NCBI GenBank assembly: GCA_020025545.1
Contig: JAHHRX010000007.1
Span: forward strand, 10,472 to 74,471
Reading direction: 5' to 3'
From: Oscillospiraceae bacterium
GTDB taxonomy: Bacteria; Bacillota; Clostridia; Oscillospirales; Oscillospiraceae
Length of the DNA stretch: 64,000 nucleotides
The position numbers and the translations under genes were made by a program. The notes beneath the pieces are model-generated. The model was not told the DNA's origin and made no database searches. It saw only the letters and a list, made by a program, of their open reading frames with translations. Every line of letters begins with the position of its first letter. Position 1 is the first letter of the stretch. Below, one piece after another: positions 49,460 through 59,384 of this stretch.

Positions 49460-52400
49460 TTAAATGCTTCTGCGCTTGCGGGGATTCAGCATAGCCACAG
49501 CTGCGCAGGAAACGCCTGCCAGAGAAGCCATGGCCACAGCAGCCCACATCATCACGATGCTGTTATCACCGGTCTTGGGGGGCTCGGGCTTTTCGGGATC
49601 GGGAGTGGGAGTGGGCTTTTCAGGATCGGGGGTGGGCTCGGGCTTTTCGGGATCGGGCTTGGGAGCAGGCTCAGCAATCAAGCTCTTGATGGCTGCATCA
49701 AGCTGTGCAGCAGCTTCATCCACCACTGCCTGGTCATCCTCACCGAGGTCCTCATTTGCCATAACTGCCTTAGCGGCTTCAAGAGCAGTCTTGAAGTTTT
49801 CCACGCTCTCGGCAGTGTAGCCGGTAAGATCCATACCCTCAGCTTTTGCGATCAAGTCCTTCAATGCGGACTTGTCCGCCTTGCGCTTCTGTGCATCGAT
49901 TGCGTTCAGCAGGACTTCAGCAGCGTACTGCACATCCTCTGCTGTGGCATTCTTGTCTGTCAGCACATTCTTAGCAGAATTCAGCGCATCCAGCAGCTGC
50001 TGCCAGTTGTTCTGGAAATACTGCTCCTGATAAGGGAGCATGGACTCGGCCTTGGCGACAGCCTCCTCCAGCACGCTCTTGTCAACGGGAATCCACTTAG
50101 CGTACAGCGTCAGATCACCTTCAACAGGTGCAGTAAAGTCATACGCAGACGTGCAGGCTGCATCGGTGAACCATCCGCCAAACACGGCGCCGGCCTTGAC
50201 GGGAGCCTCAGGCTGGGCTACGGCCTCACCATTGACAACAATCACGCTGTCCACTGCGCTGCCGCCCAGAGAATCGAATCTAACCTGGAATCTTTCGGTT
50301 GCAGTCACATTATTTGCATACAGCATAACGCTGTCAACCTTACCATGGAAGGAATTGGTTGTACTGCCGATACGGCCTACAGGAATATCCAAGGGAGAAC
50401 GCTCAATTCCGGTTTTGCCCATAAATTGGGTAGTCGCATGCTCATCGGGCAGGAAAGAACCCACTGCAGCAATCTTCTGTCCGTCCACCAGCAGGTAGGT
50501 TTTGTCGCCTTCGTTCCGAATGGTCAGCTCCACCCACTGATCGTGAGGCAGCTCATAGTCAAATACATATTCATACAGCTCACGGGCGAAGCCAACCTTC
50601 CATGTCCCGTTGCCGGTAGGAATTGCCTTGATTGTGTGTTCGCCATAGGGGGCATCCGCCTCAAAGAGGATCTGCTCACCCTTCTGATCGGAGCCGTCCT
50701 TAAATACTCGCATAGTAAGCGTGCTGTTGGGGCCCATTGCGTCCAGACCCGTCACTGCATAGGAAGCCTTTCCGTTCAGCACCAACGCGCCATCCACAAT
50801 AGAAGCACCGTTGAGAACCAGGTCACGGCCATTGCCGGAGCGGTCAAAGGTATCCGCAAAGGAATACTGTGCGTACTCCTGAGTGCCCTCAGCCAGCTTG
50901 ATAACATGATAAGGATTGGTGTTAGGTGCGGTGCTCAGAAGCTTGACATTCGCCTTTGCATCGTTGAAATTACGATCCAGGCCATCGCCGCCGGTACCCC
51001 ACATCTTCACGCTGAGGTAAGGCAGAGCCTCCATAAAGCGATGGAAAGTATCCGTCTCGTTGATACCCGTTGCGTGCGTGTCAATGTTATCCTGCCAGAT
51101 GGCAAATGTTGCACCCATCATCTGGGTGGAGCCGGTGGGAAGCCATGTTCCGCCTACATTTTCAGGCTCCCAGTTATCGTACAGATTCTGACTGTTGAGG
51201 AAGTCACCGTAACCGCCCTGACTGCCATTTCCGCTGGGGACAATGTACAGACTGCCGTCAACGGTATTGATAATGTCGAAGCCCAGATCAAACATAGCCT
51301 GCGGATTTGCCCAGCCTGTGTTCCAGATATTCATCTGGGCACCCTGCACATGTTCCGGCTTGAAGGGGTGCTGGTCAGGATGATTGCTCATAGAGCTCAG
51401 ACTGCCCCAAATACGGACATCACGGCCTTTCTCGTTGCGAATGTAGTCTATCATCTGGATAAGGAAGTTGCGGTATGCGGGGTGGCTGTCATAGAACTCG
51501 TCAGCACCGATATGCACAACAGTGTTCTCATCAAAGATGTTCTCATCGATATACTCGTCGAAAATATCCTTGACGATCTCGATAGCCTCCGGCTTACTGA
51601 TGTCCACATGGTCAAACCACGGGCGATTGCCGTTGCCAATCTTGTTCAGCACCAGATCCGGGCGATTGAGGGTGTGCTTAATATAGTTGGTAATGGACAG
51701 TGCATGGGCAGGAACATCGATTTCGGGGGTGATATTCACACCAAGCGCACGGCAATCCTCGATAAAGGATTTAAACTCAGCCTTGGTATAGAAGTAATCC
51801 TTGGAGGTCAGCCCCTTCTTGTCAGATTCCAGACGGTAGCCCTGATAGGAGTTCCAAGCCTCATCTCTTTTGCCTGCATTTACATAGTCTTCCATGAAAA
51901 TCAGGTTATCACTGAGGTGGATGTGCATATCATTGAACTTGAACCATGCCATGTTTTTGGCAAAGTTACGCAGCATCTCCATAGACATGGGCTTACGACC
52001 CACATCCAGCATGAAGCCACGGGTTTCAAACTCAGGATAATCCCGGGCAGTACCCTGCACAATTGTCTGGTTTCCGCTGAGCACCAGTGCCTGCATCACG
52101 GAACGGGTTCCCCAGTATGCACCTACATTGTCGTTTGCCTGAATGACCACCTGATCTGTAACAACCATGTTATAGGTTTCCTTGTCGAAGCCATCGCCGT
52201 TCAGATATGTCAGGCTGATATCTCCTGCTTTTGCACCGTAGGGGACGATAGGCAGGGTCAGGCCAAAGCGATCCTTGATATCCTTCTGCAGCTCAACAGC
52301 AACACTGTGCATGGATTCCTCGGTAACGATGCGGCTGTCTGCGGTAAGCCGGAACAGCTTTCCCTGCTGCTCCGCAGAGCTGTACCACTGTGCCAGCTCC

Positions 52401-54163
52401 GGCACAACGGCAGGCTTGACATTACCTTCATTTGCGCTCTTCACACCGGGAATGGTCAGTTCCACCTTTGCAGAGCCGCTCTTGGTGGTATCTGCCTTCT
52501 CACGGACGGTAACGGTGATTTCCACCTTGGTATTCACCAGAGGGGTATGCACGGTGCCGTCAGCGCTCACCACCTGCTCATAGTTGCATCCCCAGATAGC
52601 GGTGTACTTCTCAGGGACTGCTGCGGTCATGCTCACCCGGCCATTTTCCAGCCGGATGCTCTGTGCCAGTTCGGCAGCTGCAGCAGCAGGAGTCACAATA
52701 ACCTCGGATTCCTCCTGATACACTTCAAACTCATAAAGAGAAACATTGTTCCAGGATTCACTGCTATACTGCTCTACCCTGACACGCACATAGCGAGCCT
52801 CTACCGGGGCATCGAAGTTAACGGTCTGCACAGGGGCAGTGCGCAAAGGGAGCTTTCCCTCGAATTTCTTCTGAACATCCCAGTGGCGTCCGTCCATAGA
52901 GGTTTCCACATACCACTCATCGGGGTTATTGCTCTCCCAATAGAGGATAACGCTGCCGACCATGTACTTAGCGCCCAGATTATAGGTGATGGTGGGGCTC
53001 TTTACATCTCGGTCAGTTGCCCAGCGGGACTGTCTATCGCCCTTAATACCGTCACGAGCCTTGTCAGCCGTAAAGGCTGTGCCGCTCTCATAATTGGTTG
53101 CGGAAGCCGTCACGCCGCTCTGCACGGCCAGATTGGTTCTCTCGGGCAGTGTGACCAGGGCATCGTCGTCCTGCGGCATATGGCCGTAAACCTCAAATTC
53201 CCGCACACCGACATTGAACCAGTTCGTGACAGACTGGCCATACTTGGTCACGGACAGGCGGACATACTGAGCAATCACGGGAGTTTCCAGCGTATACTCG
53301 TCCTGCAGCTTTCCCTCGGTTCTGACAACTGTTTCCTGAGCATCCCAATTCTGGGCATCGTTAGAAGTCTCGATGGTATACTCCAGAATGTTGGTCTTTT
53401 CCCAGAAAACCTTGAAGCCGGTCACAGTGCGCGGTGCGCCTAAATTCAGGCTGAGGGTGCGCTTTGTTGTGCCCTTTCCGTCATTATTGCTGCCCCAGCG
53501 GGAGTCTGCATTGTAGTTGCCGTCAATGGCAGCGGAGGCAGGGAACTGATTTGTTTCAGTGTCATCAGCAGTTGCAACCACGCCGGGAACACGGCTCAGG
53601 TTACCCACCGTAACCTTAGCAGGATCCTCACCGTAGACCTCAAATTCCCGTACACCGACATTGTACCAGTTGGCAACAGCCTGACCGTACTTGGTCACGG
53701 ACAGGCGGACATGCTGAGCAACAACGGGAATCGTCAGAGAATGCTCATCTTCCCGCTGTCCCGCAGTTCTGGTGGCCGTTGCCCGGGTTTCCCAATTGGT
53801 GCCATCGTTGGAGGTGTCAATGGTGTACTCCAGGATGTTGGTCTTTTCCCAGAAAACCTTGAAGCCGGTGATGATGCGCTTTGCGCCCAAATCCAGCTCA
53901 AGGGTGCGCTTTGTGGTACCCTTACCGCTGGCATCGTTACTGGTACCCCAGCGGGATGTGTCTTCCTTATTTCCATCAATGGCAGCGGAGGCGGGATAAG
54001 TATCTGTCTCAGTATCAGATGCTTTGATCTTGACGCCGTTCAGGCGGGCCAGATTTACATCCGTACCGGTTTCAGCCTGTCCCACTGCCGATGCCACCAA
54101 TCCGCCAAGCAGCATGACTGCTGCCAGCGAAATGGCAAGGAATCGTGAGTAGTGTTTTTTCAT
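49460..54163 (-). CDS. Cell-wall-anchored GH20 hexosaminidase / lacto-N-biosidase candidate
   Basis: A 1567-residue surface enzyme. Order: signal peptide (1-30); three discoidin/F5-8 (CBM32-like) domains (about 35-178, 187-327, 342-482); an Ig-like segment (490-575); GH20b (595-705); GH20 catalytic barrel (710-1060) with the catalytic pair D888-E889 in HIGADEF; a LamG-like domain (1100-1285); an InlB-type repeat (1294-1357); two FIVAR-type helical repeats (1362-1500); a proline-rich PDPEKP spacer; and a sortase signal PPKTGD (1528-1533), membrane helix and KRR tail. GH20 removes terminal HexNAc or, in lacto-N-biosidases, lacto-N-biose. HxGADE rather than HxGGDE is closer to the biosidase type as I recall it. 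AAGGGGT precedes the start. The adjacent PTS could import released sugar. Confidence 0.92.
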   Translation of the reverse strand: MKKHYSRFLAISLAAVMLLGGLVASAVGQAETGTDVNLARLNGVKIKASDTETDTYPASAAIDGNKEDTSRWGTSNDASGKGTTKRTLELDLGAKRIITGFKVFWEKTNILEYTIDTSNDGTNWETRATATRTAGQREDEHSLTIPVVAQHVRLSVTKYGQAVANWYNVGVREFEVYGEDPAKVTVGNLSRVPGVVATADDTETNQFPASAAIDGNYNADSRWGSNNDGKGTTKRTLSLNLGAPRTVTGFKVFWEKTNILEYTIETSNDAQNWDAQETVVRTEGKLQDEYTLETPVIAQYVRLSVTKYGQSVTNWFNVGVREFEVYGHMPQDDDALVTLPERTNLAVQSGVTASATNYESGTAFTADKARDGIKGDRQSRWATDRDVKSPTITYNLGAKYMVGSVILYWESNNPDEWYVETSMDGRHWDVQKKFEGKLPLRTAPVQTVNFDAPVEARYVRVRVEQYSSESWNNVSLYEFEVYQEESEVIVTPAAAAAELAQSIRLENGRVSMTAAVPEKYTAIWGCNYEQVVSADGTVHTPLVNTKVEITVTVREKADTTKSGSAKVELTIPGVKSANEGNVKPAVVPELAQWYSSAEQQGKLFRLTADSRIVTEESMHSVAVELQKDIKDRFGLTLPIVPYGAKAGDISLTYLNGDGFDKETYNMVVTDQVVIQANDNVGAYWGTRSVMQALVLSGNQTIVQGTARDYPEFETRGFMLDVGRKPMSMEMLRNFAKNMAWFKFNDMHIHLSDNLIFMEDYVNAGKRDEAWNSYQGYRLESDKKGLTSKDYFYTKAEFKSFIEDCRALGVNITPEIDVPAHALSITNYIKHTLNRPDLVLNKIGNGNRPWFDHVDISKPEAIEIVKDIFDEYIDENIFDENTVVHIGADEFYDSHPAYRNFLIQMIDYIRNEKGRDVRIWGSLSSMSNHPDQHPFKPEHVQGAQMNIWNTGWANPQAMFDLGFDIINTVDGSLYIVPSGNGSQGGYGDFLNSQNLYDNWEPENVGGTWLPTGSTQMMGATFAIWQDNIDTHATGINETDTFHRFMEALPYLSVKMWGTGGDGLDRNFNDAKANVKLLSTAPNTNPYHVIKLAEGTQEYAQYSFADTFDRSGNGRDLVLNGASIVDGALVLNGKASYAVTGLDAMGPNSTLTMRVFKDGSDQKGEQILFEADAPYGEHTIKAIPTGNGTWKVGFARELYEYVFDYELPHDQWVELTIRNEGDKTYLLVDGQKIAAVGSFLPDEHATTQFMGKTGIERSPLDIPVGRIGSTTNSFHGKVDSVMLYANNVTATERFQVRFDSLGGSAVDSVIVVNGEAVAQPEAPVKAGAVFGGWFTDAACTSAYDFTAPVEGDLTLYAKWIPVDKSVLEEAVAKAESMLPYQEQYFQNNWQQLLDALNSAKNVLTDKNATAEDVQYAAEVLLNAIDAQKRKADKSALKDLIAKAEGMDLTGYTAESVENFKTALEAAKAVMANEDLGEDDQAVVDEAAAQLDAAIKSLIAEPAPKPDPEKPEPTPDPEKPTPTPDPEKPEPPKTGDNSIVMMWAAVAMASLAGVSCAAVAMLNPRKRRSI
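53190..54060 (-). repeat. Tandem duplication of the first two discoidin domains
   Basis: Domains 1 and 2 share near-identical DNA offset by 447 bases. For example, TTGGTCTTTTCCCAGAAAAC begins at both 53391 and 53838. The third domain is diverged. Confidence 0.85.
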
Positions 54164-54672
54164 GCATGATACCCCTTTACTTTGTTCTTGTGTACATTTC
54201 CGGAAGACTGCCTCTCCATTCCTTCGCAAAATAGCATACACGCCATTTTTACACCGTCTCCCATGCGAAGTTCCGGCTTACATTCCCCTCTGAAACATCA
54301 CCCTTTCCATTGGAGACTGTATAGTGCATAACACCGCAATTGTACATTCACATTAATATTAACAGTCCGGCATTACTCTGTCCACTCACATAACTTACAA
54401 ATATATCTATATGTTTTTATGCACATTGCACACCGTACAACGCTATAGGTTCTGCCCCGGAATGTATATTCGGGACCGGACCTTTTGTATAAGAATTCAG
54501 ATACTTCTCCCTGCGAAGCACCGTCTCAAATTTGGCCTCCGCCCCTCTCCGTACATGAAATATTCACAAATAATCTATATCTGGTTTATGAATTTTCACC
54601 AAATTCAAGTATAATATTAGATTAGTTCAAATATAGACAATCCATTATCGAATCTGTAAGGAGACATAGCGG
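54164..54672. other. Divergent intergenic region between the GH20 and MarR genes
   Basis: No gene of more than 70 codons is credible here. A plus-strand -10 element TATAAT (54610-54615) with a weak -35 (TATGAA, 17 bases upstream) fits the MarR operon; the region after it (ATTAGATTAGTTCAAATATAG) may be an operator but is not clearly palindromic. No convincing promoter for the GH20 gene was found. Confidence 0.5.
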
Positions 54673-55116
54673 ATGAATATTTCAACTCTGCTTTCATTTA
54701 CAACCAAAATTGAAGGTGCATACGAAGTAATGTGCCAGCCGGTTCTCAACGAGTTTGAAATATCAAAAACATCCTTTGATATTTTAATGTTTTTATCCAA
54801 CAACCCGGAACGCTACACCGCAAAAGAAATCAGCACCACGAGAAACATCAAGGCAAATGTGGTTTCTCTGCATGTGGAAAAGCTGGTAAACGACGGTTAT
54901 CTGCAGCGTCAGAGCGTAGAGGGAGATCGGAGAAAAGTCCGCCTTGTTTATACTGACAAGGCTCAGCCCATTATAGAAAAGGGTCGCCAACTGCAGCGCA
55001 ATTTCTGCATTTCCCTGATGGAAGGACTGACGGATGCGGATCTGGAGAGCTTTAAGCACTGTTTCCAGGTCATTGCGAAAAATGCAGATCTGCTTCATGG
55101 CAGAAAGATGTTATAA
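54673..55116 (+). CDS. MarR-family regulator
   Basis: A 147-residue winged-helix regulator with the MarR core (TSFDILMFLSNNPERYTAKEIS, VVSLHVEKLVNDGYLQRQS, and the wing GDRRKVRLVYTDKA). AAGGAG lies 9 bases upstream. It is followed after 20 bases by two ABC exporter genes, and local MarR genes usually repress such exporters until a drug or phenolic ligand binds. The ligand is unknown. Confidence 0.9.
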   Translation: MNISTLLSFTTKIEGAYEVMCQPVLNEFEISKTSFDILMFLSNNPERYTAKEISTTRNIKANVVSLHVEKLVNDGYLQRQSVEGDRRKVRLVYTDKAQPIIEKGRQLQRNFCISLMEGLTDADLESFKHCFQVIAKNADLLHGRKML

Positions 55117-55136
55117 TGTAAGGGAGAAATTTGCAT

Positions 55137-56897
55137 ATGCTGAAACTTTTGAAAAGAATGCGTCTCAGAGAGATCATCATGTGCCTGATTTGCGGGGTGC
55201 TTCTTCTGGGACAGATTTATTTTGATTTAAAGCTTCCGGACTTCATGAGTGAACTAACAGTATTAATTCAGACACCGGGAAGTCAGATAGCCGATGTCTG
55301 GTTGACCGGCGGGAAAATGCTTCTGTGCACACTGGCCAGCGCCTTACTGTGTATCGCCTGCGGCTATCTTGCGGCAAAGGCCGCCTCCGGCTTTACCTAT
55401 GGCGTGCGCAGCGACCTCTTTACCCATGTATCGGCTCTCGGTCAGCAGGAAATGCTCGGCTTCTCTGTGCCCAGTCTCATTACCCGCACAACCAACGACA
55501 TTACCCAAATTCAGATGGTCATTGCCATGGGGCTGCAGGCCTTCATCAAATCCCCTGTTATGGCAGTCTGGGCCATTTTCAAAATTCTGGGCAAGATCTG
55601 GGAACTGTCTGCCATTACCGCAGGCTTTGTGGTTGCCATCTGTCTTTCCGTTGCCCTGATTGTTTCATCTGTTATCCCCCGCTTCCGTGTGGTACAGCGG
55701 CTGACCGATAAGCTCAACCGAATTGCCCGGGAGAATCTGACCGGAATCAATGTGGTACACGCCTTTAACGCTGAGGACTACCAGAACGAAAAGTTTGATA
55801 AAACCAATTTGACAATGAAAGCCACACAATTAAGAAACCAGCGGACTTTGGCAGGCTTGCAGCCGATTATGGGCCTTGGTATGAACGGGCTGTCTCTTTG
55901 CATCTTCTGGGTAGGCGCAGCGCTGCTGAATGCTATGCCTGCGGCAAATGCAGCAGGCAGACTTACCATGTTCAGCGACATTATGGTATTCAGCACTTAC
56001 GCTACCTATGTGGTTATGTCCTTTATGATGCTTGTTATGATCTTTATGCTTCTGCCGTCGGCAGAGGTTTCCGCAGAGCGAATCAATCAGGTGCTGGACA
56101 CAAAGCCCACCATTCAGGAAGGCACCAGAGAACAGGGCATCGAGACCGGTACTGTAGAATTCAGAAATGTGACTTTCCGCTATCCCGGTGCTGCCGATGA
56201 CGACCTCAAGGATGTAAGTTTCAAAGTAAACCAGGGAGAAACGCTGGCAATCATCGGTGCCACCGGCAGCGGCAAGACAACGCTCGTCAGCCTTATTGCC
56301 CGTTTTTACGATGCGACTCAGGGCGAAGTGCTGGTGGACGGAATCAATGTAAAGGACTACACCTTTGATGCCCTTTATAATAAGCTGGGCTATGTGACCC
56401 AGAAAGCAGTCATGTTCTCCGGTTCTGTTGCGGAAAATGTAGCATTTGGCGAAAGTCAGACTGAAACCACAGCGGAAGATGTCGAAAAGGCAATTTCTCT
56501 GGCGGAGGCCTCCGAATTCGTAGAAAAAATGGAAGGCGGCACCGCTCACAGAATCTCCCAGGGCGGCAGAAATGTGTCGGGCGGTCAGAAGCAGCGTCTT
56601 TCCATTGCCCGTGCTCTGGCAAGGAAGCCGGAAATTCTCGTCTTTGATGATTCCTTCTCAGCCCTTGACTACCGAACCGACGCCGCGCTCCGTGCAGGTC
56701 TTACGAAGGAGCTTTCCAATACCACCAAGGTAATCGTTGCACAGCGAATCAGCACCATTCGTCATGCGGATCAGATTCTTGTAATGGATGAGGGCAGAGT
56801 GGTCGGCGACGGCACCCACGAGGAACTGATAAAGAATTGCCCCGTATACCGTGAGATTGCCAAATCTCAGCTTTCCGAAGCGGAACTGGCCCAGTAA
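55137..56897 (+). CDS. ABC exporter half, degenerate ATP site (heterodimer subunit A)
   Basis: A 586-residue multidrug-type half-transporter: six transmembrane helices and an ATPase domain with Walker A GATGSGKTT, signature VSGGQKQR and Walker B ILVFDDS, where Asp replaces the catalytic Glu. That change marks the degenerate-site subunit of TM287/288- or BmrCD-like heterodimers. The start at 55137 follows AAGGGAGA. The partner gene is 14 bases downstream. Confidence 0.9.
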   Translation: MLKLLKRMRLREIIMCLICGVLLLGQIYFDLKLPDFMSELTVLIQTPGSQIADVWLTGGKMLLCTLASALLCIACGYLAAKAASGFTYGVRSDLFTHVSALGQQEMLGFSVPSLITRTTNDITQIQMVIAMGLQAFIKSPVMAVWAIFKILGKIWELSAITAGFVVAICLSVALIVSSVIPRFRVVQRLTDKLNRIARENLTGINVVHAFNAEDYQNEKFDKTNLTMKATQLRNQRTLAGLQPIMGLGMNGLSLCIFWVGAALLNAMPAANAAGRLTMFSDIMVFSTYATYVVMSFMMLVMIFMLLPSAEVSAERINQVLDTKPTIQEGTREQGIETGTVEFRNVTFRYPGAADDDLKDVSFKVNQGETLAIIGATGSGKTTLVSLIARFYDATQGEVLVDGINVKDYTFDALYNKLGYVTQKAVMFSGSVAENVAFGESQTETTAEDVEKAISLAEASEFVEKMEGGTAHRISQGGRNVSGGQKQRLSIARALARKPEILVFDDSFSALDYRTDAALRAGLTKELSNTTKVIVAQRISTIRHADQILVMDEGRVVGDGTHEELIKNCPVYREIAKSQLSEAELAQ

Positions 56898-56911
56898 AGG
56901 AAGTGGTGATT

Positions 56912-58672
56912 ATGAAGAAAAAGAATATGTTTGCATCCCTCGGAAAGGTCTTTCAGTACATGGAAAGTAAGGTACCTATGATTGTCTTTGCCATGTTTTT
57001 AGCAATCTGCGGTGCGATCCTGACCATTATAGGCCCCGGAAAAATCGGTGAGATCACAAACCTGATGGAAGCAGGGCTCTACGGAAACATGGATCTTGCC
57101 GCCATCGGGAGGATCGGAATCTTCCTTGCAGTCATCTACATCGCAAGCGCACTTTTTACATTCTCCCAGCACTTTATCATGGCCACGATCACACTGGATA
57201 CCTCCAAAAAAATGCGCGGAGATCTGGTAGAGAAAATCAACCGTGTCCCCATGAGCTACTTTAACCGCACTTCTCAGGGCGATGTGCTCAGCCGGATTAC
57301 AAACGATGTCCAAACCCTCCAGCAAGGTCTTTCCAGCAGTATGCCCAGTATCATCAGCGCCGGTGCTCAGTTTCTGGGATGTCTTGTTATGATGTTCGTA
57401 ACTGAGTGGCATCTTGCAATCTGCGTGCTGGCAGTTACCTTTTTGGGTATGCTGATGCTGATGCTGGTAATGAGCCGCTCTCAGAAATACTTTATTGCAA
57501 GACAGGAAAATCTCGGCGCTCTAAACGGTTTTGTGGAGGAAATGTACTCAGGCCATGAGGTGCTGAGAATCTCAAGAGCGGGCAGGAAAATTAACAGCCG
57601 TTTTGCGCAGCTGAATGAAGCCGTTTATAATTCCAACTGGAAATCCCAGTTTCTCTCGGGTGTTATGCAGCCCATGATGACCGTTATGGGAAACATCGGC
57701 TATGCAGCGGTCTGTGTGGTAGGTGCAATGCTTACCATGAATGGCAGCATTCCCTTTGGCGTCATCATCTCCTTTGTCCTGTATGTACGCCTGTTCACGG
57801 CTCCCCTGACCCAAATTGCCCAGGGTATGACCAATCTGCAAACCGCCTCCGCCTCTGCGAATCGTATTTTTGATCTGTTGGAAAGTGAAGAGTTGTCTGA
57901 CGAGAGCCACAAGCAGGCAAAAGTTGAGACGGTAAAGGGTGCTGTTTCCTTTGACCATGTCCATTTCAGCTATCCTGACACACCGGATAAGGTCATCATT
58001 AAGGACTTTTCCGCGCAGATTCATCCGGGTCAAAAAGTAGCCATCGTCGGCCCCACCGGTGCCGGTAAGACAACCATGGTCAATCTGCTGATGCGTTTCT
58101 TTGAGATCAACAGCGGTTCCATTTCCATTGACGGTGTGCCCACCTCTCAGCTGAAACGGGAGAATATCCACGAGCTCTTCAGCATGGTTTTGCAGGACAC
58201 CTGGCTCTTTGAGGGAACGGTTCGGGAAAACCTCGTGTACAACATGAAGGACATTTCCGACGAGGATCTGGAAAGAGTGTGCAAAGCCTGCGGCCTGTCC
58301 CACTTTGTCCACTCGCTGCCCAACGGATTTGATACAGAGCTATCGGACAGCACTACCATTTCCGCCGGTCAGAAACAGCTGCTGACCATTGCCCGTGCCA
58401 TGCTGCAAAACAGTCCCATGCTGATTCTGGACGAGGCCACTTCTTCTGTGGATACCCGCACCGAAGCAATTATTCAGCGGGCTATGGATGCGCTTACCAA
58501 GGGCCGAACCAGTTTTGTAATTGCCCACCGCCTCTCTACCATTAAGAATGCAGATATGATTCTTGTAATGAAAGACGGCGATGTAATCGAAAGCGGCAGC
58601 CATGAAACGCTGATGCAAAAAGGCGGATTCTATTGCGATCTATATAACAGTCAATTTGAAAAAGCGGTTTAA
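56912..58672 (+). CDS. ABC exporter half, canonical ATP site (heterodimer subunit B)
   Basis: A 586-residue partner with six transmembrane helices and an ATPase domain: Walker A GPTGAGKTT, a variant signature ISAGQKQL and Walker B LILDEATS with the catalytic Glu. Together with subunit A this is an asymmetric multidrug-type exporter. Start at 56912 chosen for AAGGA about 10 bases upstream; GTG at 56903 is possible. 12 bases before the cytidylate-kinase-like gene. Confidence 0.9.
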   Translation: MKKKNMFASLGKVFQYMESKVPMIVFAMFLAICGAILTIIGPGKIGEITNLMEAGLYGNMDLAAIGRIGIFLAVIYIASALFTFSQHFIMATITLDTSKKMRGDLVEKINRVPMSYFNRTSQGDVLSRITNDVQTLQQGLSSSMPSIISAGAQFLGCLVMMFVTEWHLAICVLAVTFLGMLMLMLVMSRSQKYFIARQENLGALNGFVEEMYSGHEVLRISRAGRKINSRFAQLNEAVYNSNWKSQFLSGVMQPMMTVMGNIGYAAVCVVGAMLTMNGSIPFGVIISFVLYVRLFTAPLTQIAQGMTNLQTASASANRIFDLLESEELSDESHKQAKVETVKGAVSFDHVHFSYPDTPDKVIIKDFSAQIHPGQKVAIVGPTGAGKTTMVNLLMRFFEINSGSISIDGVPTSQLKRENIHELFSMVLQDTWLFEGTVRENLVYNMKDISDEDLERVCKACGLSHFVHSLPNGFDTELSDSTTISAGQKQLLTIARAMLQNSPMLILDEATSSVDTRTEAIIQRAMDALTKGRTSFVIAHRLSTIKNADMILVMKDGDVIESGSHETLMQKGGFYCDLYNSQFEKAV

Positions 58673-58684
58673 GGAGGTATCCGG

Positions 58685-59287
58685 ATGAATGTACGCTATA
58701 TTACCATCGAACGGGAATTTGGCAGCGGAGGAACACAAATCGCCTCCGAAACCGCCAAGAAGTGCGGCATTGCCAGCTACGGCAGAGAAATTATGGAAAC
58801 CGTTGCAAAAGAGCAGAATGTGTCCGTAGAAGCACTGGAAGAATATGAGGAAAGTGTGTCCGGAAGCTTCCTGTATTCCATGTTTGTTATGGCGCAGTCC
58901 CAGACCGGAGATCCCGACCTTTTATCCCCGGAAGCGAAGCTCTATGTTGCAGAAACCCGTGTCATCAAGCGTCTGGCCCAGCAAGGCCCCGGTATTTTTG
59001 TAGGTCACTGCGCATCGGAAGCGCTCAAGGATCTGGATGGTGTTCTGCGTGTCTTTATTCGTGCAAGCGAAGAATATAAAGAAAAACGCGCTATTCAGGA
59101 TTACGGCATTCCCAAAAATCAGGTGGCAGCGATCTGCCGCAAATTCAATCGCAAGCGTTCGAATTATTACTCCTTCTGCACCAGAAAAAAGTGGAACGAT
59201 CCCTGCAATTATGATATTGTTCTGGATAGCTCCAGAATCGGCATTGACCGCTGTGCGGCGGCACTTTCTGCGCTGTATATGCCATAG
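58685..59287 (+). CDS. Cytidylate kinase-like family protein
   Basis: A 200-residue P-loop protein of the cytidylate-kinase-like group: the N-terminal TIEREFGSGGTQIASETAKK holds the variant Walker A, followed by VGHCASEALKDL and RKFNRKRSNYYSFCTRKKW. These proteins are common in Clostridia, often next to transporters, and their substrates are not known. AAGGAGG precedes the start. It is the last gene of the MarR-led operon. Confidence 0.85.
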   Translation: MNVRYITIEREFGSGGTQIASETAKKCGIASYGREIMETVAKEQNVSVEALEEYEESVSGSFLYSMFVMAQSQTGDPDLLSPEAKLYVAETRVIKRLAQQGPGIFVGHCASEALKDLDGVLRVFIRASEEYKEKRAIQDYGIPKNQVAAICRKFNRKRSNYYSFCTRKKWNDPCNYDIVLDSSRIGIDRCAAALSALYMP

Positions 59288-59308
59288 CAAAATATCTCCG
59301 CAAGAATT

Positions 59309-59352
59309 AACAGCACCCGGATTTTTCACCGGGTGCTGTTCCTTTTGTTTTA
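59309..59352 (+). terminator. Terminator of the MarR-ABC operon
   Basis: A 12-bp perfect stem AACAGCACCCGG / CCGGGTGCTGTT followed by CCTTTTGTTTT. Confidence 0.88.
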
Positions 59353-59384
59353 GCAGATATGTGTTTGCGGGGCTCGGGCACTGC

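Noticed and set aside
50345..53443. 1032-codon plus-strand frame opposite the GH20 gene
   Set aside because: Antisense shadow of an enzyme with clear domain structure, signal peptide and sorting signal.
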